Source of the DNA: an uncultured Eubacteriales bacterium
Lineage (GTDB): Bacteria; Bacillota; Clostridia; Oscillospirales; Acutalibacteraceae
Assembly: GCA_900321905.1 (NCBI GenBank)
Contig: ONXZ01000067.1
Coordinates: 1-7,173, forward strand
Length of the DNA: 7,173 nucleotides
Direction: 5' to 3'
A program made the position numbers and the translations under genes. Under the pieces are notes generated by a model that saw only the letters and a program-made list of their open reading frames with translations, had not been told where the DNA came from and did not search any database. Positions 6,839-7,173 of the stretch are shown here, piece after piece (position 1 is the stretch's first letter; every line of letters starts with the position of its first letter).

Positions 6839-6868
6839 CTTATGGGCGACATAAAGTCGCCCCATAAG
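6839..6868 (-). promoter_or_regulatory. Strong intercistronic hairpin between P-II gene and asnB
   Basis: Arms 6839-6850 and 6856-6868 pair over 12 bp with one bulged base (position 6860) around a 5-base loop (6851-6855). On the transcribed strand the arms are CTTATGGGGCGAC and GTCGCCCATAAG. It lies about 9 bases upstream of the asnB ribosome binding site. No U-run follows it in the transcribed direction (next bases CCATATAAAAGG), so it is not a standard Rho-independent terminator. It may stabilise the 3' end of an upstream P-II mRNA, mark a processing site, or act as a partial attenuator. This function is inferred. The remaining bases of the 61-base spacer hold only the asnB ribosome binding site. 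Confidence 0.7.
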
Positions 6869-6876
6869 GTTATGTT

Positions 6877-7173
6877 TTAAATATCGTCTTCGCCTTGAAG
6901 TGCGTCATAACCGTGTTCACCTGTACGAACCTTGACAACGTCGTCAACCTCATAGATGAAGATTTTACCGTCGCCGATATTGCCTGTGTAAAGCACACGG
7001 CGTGCCGCCTCTACAACGTCTGAAACAGGGACAGCGGAAACTACCATTTCAAGTTTCATTTTCGGGTTGAGATTCATTTCTTCAATCTCAACGCCACGGT
7101 ATTTCTTGATATTGTGTCCCTTCTGAACGCCGCAGCCCATAACATTAGTTACTGTCATACCCGTAACGCCGAT
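6877..7173 (-). CDS. glnK: Nitrogen regulatory protein P-II (partial, lacks N-terminal ~22 residues)
   Basis: The visible 98 residues begin IGVTGMTVTNVMG, which aligns with residue 23 onward of E. coli GlnB, so roughly 22 N-terminal residues lie beyond the right edge. The Met at 7158 is internal and not the start. P-II is a trimeric cytoplasmic sensor that binds ATP/ADP and 2-oxoglutarate and controls ammonium transport or nitrogen enzymes through its T-loop. Seen: QKGH at the T-loop base, KKYRGVEIEE in the loop, NPKMKLEMVV after it, the B-loop TGNIGDGKIF, and the C-loop RTGE near the end, followed by HGYDALQ. The T-loop has Ile where the uridylylated Tyr51 of enteric P-II sits and appears about two residues longer. 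The glnK symbol rather than glnB rests only on the nitrogen-operon context; an upstream amt gene would confirm it. It is separated from asnB by a hairpin. Confidence 0.93.
   Translation of the reverse strand: MGVTGMTVTNVMGCGVQKGHNIKKYRGVEIEEMNLNPKMKLEMVVSAVPVSDVVEAARRVLYTGNIGDGKIFIYEVDDVVKVRTGEHGYDALQGEDDI

Larger units (their letters stand above)
1..7173 (-). other. Nitrogen-assimilation operon (internal part): P-II, asnB, nadE, split glutamate synthase
   Basis: All eight genes lie on the minus strand and read from right to left with almost no space between them. Junctions are: P-II to asnB 61 bases (with a hairpin), asnB to nadE about 16, nadE to glutaminase 31, glutaminase to FMN subunit an ATGA overlap at 3355-3358, FMN subunit to polyferredoxin 2 bases, polyferredoxin to oxidoreductase a TAATG overlap at 1408-1412, oxidoreductase to GXGXG gene an ATGA overlap at 148-151. 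The last five genes form one functional unit, and their overlaps suggest translational coupling and matched subunit supply. Both ends are cut by the window. No promoter or terminator for the whole unit is visible, so co-transcription is inferred from spacing and shared function. Confidence 0.85.

Noticed and set aside
6816..6876. Glutamine riboswitch or T-box upstream of asnB
   Set aside because: The 61-base spacer is filled by one simple hairpin and a ribosome binding site. No T-box sequence or multi-stem aptamer is visible.
6839..6880. The intercistronic hairpin as a Rho-independent terminator
   Set aside because: In the transcribed direction it is followed by CCATATAAAAGG, not a U-run. 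Read on the plus strand a TTTT occurs only several bases away and there is no plus-strand gene to terminate.
6877..7158. P-II gene starting at the Met at 7158
   Set aside because: The coding frame continues upstream to the window edge with IGVTG, which matches P-II residues 23-27. The Met is the conserved internal Met of GMTVT.

Overview
The window is one compact stretch of minus-strand genes, read from right to left, devoted to ammonium and glutamine-nitrogen assimilation. The genes in transcription order are: a P-II signalling protein (5' end outside the window), glutamine-hydrolysing asparagine synthetase (asnB), ammonia-type NAD+ synthetase (nadE), and then a glutamate synthase broken into separate polypeptides. 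These are the glutaminase domain, the ferredoxin-plus-FMN synthase domain, a four-cluster polyferredoxin, an FAD/NAD(P)-dependent oxidoreductase, and the GXGXG domain (3' end outside the window). No gene on the plus strand is supported. No RNA gene, mobile element, CRISPR array or tandem repeat was seen.

Gene packing is very tight. Four of the junctions overlap or are only 2 bases apart (ATGA, TAATG, a 2-base gap, ATGA), and most starts have a good purine-rich ribosome binding site. The only non-coding stretches are 61 bases between the P-II gene and asnB, which holds a strong 12-bp hairpin, about 16 bases between asnB and nadE, and 31 bases between nadE and the glutaminase gene. The window therefore looks like an internal piece of one operon. 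Its promoter, and probably an ammonium transporter and/or glutamine synthetase, would lie to the right of position 7173.

Organism: the moderate GC content by eye, the AGGAGG-type ribosome binding sites, the ferredoxin-rich 'archaeal-type' split glutamate synthase and the clostridial flavour of the P-II protein (C-terminal RTGE-HGYDALQ) suggest an anaerobic Clostridia member, perhaps a Ruminococcus/Oscillospiraceae-like gut bacterium. This is inference from protein style, not from a database search.

How the parts fit: P-II senses nitrogen/energy status (2-oxoglutarate, ATP/ADP). The split glutamate synthase makes glutamate from glutamine and 2-oxoglutarate. Its glutaminase subunit releases ammonia for the FMN subunit, and the GXGXG subunit is the third structural piece. 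Reducing power would enter through the FAD oxidoreductase and the polyferredoxin instead of through a classical GltD. AsnB passes glutamine nitrogen to aspartate, and NadE uses ammonia to finish NAD+. The most notable points are the electron-input module (seven predicted Fe-S clusters plus FMN and FAD across the complex), a P-II T-loop without the uridylylatable tyrosine, a glutaminase whose catalytic cysteine sits behind a 12-residue leader, nadE embedded in a glutamate synthase operon, and the hairpin after the P-II gene.
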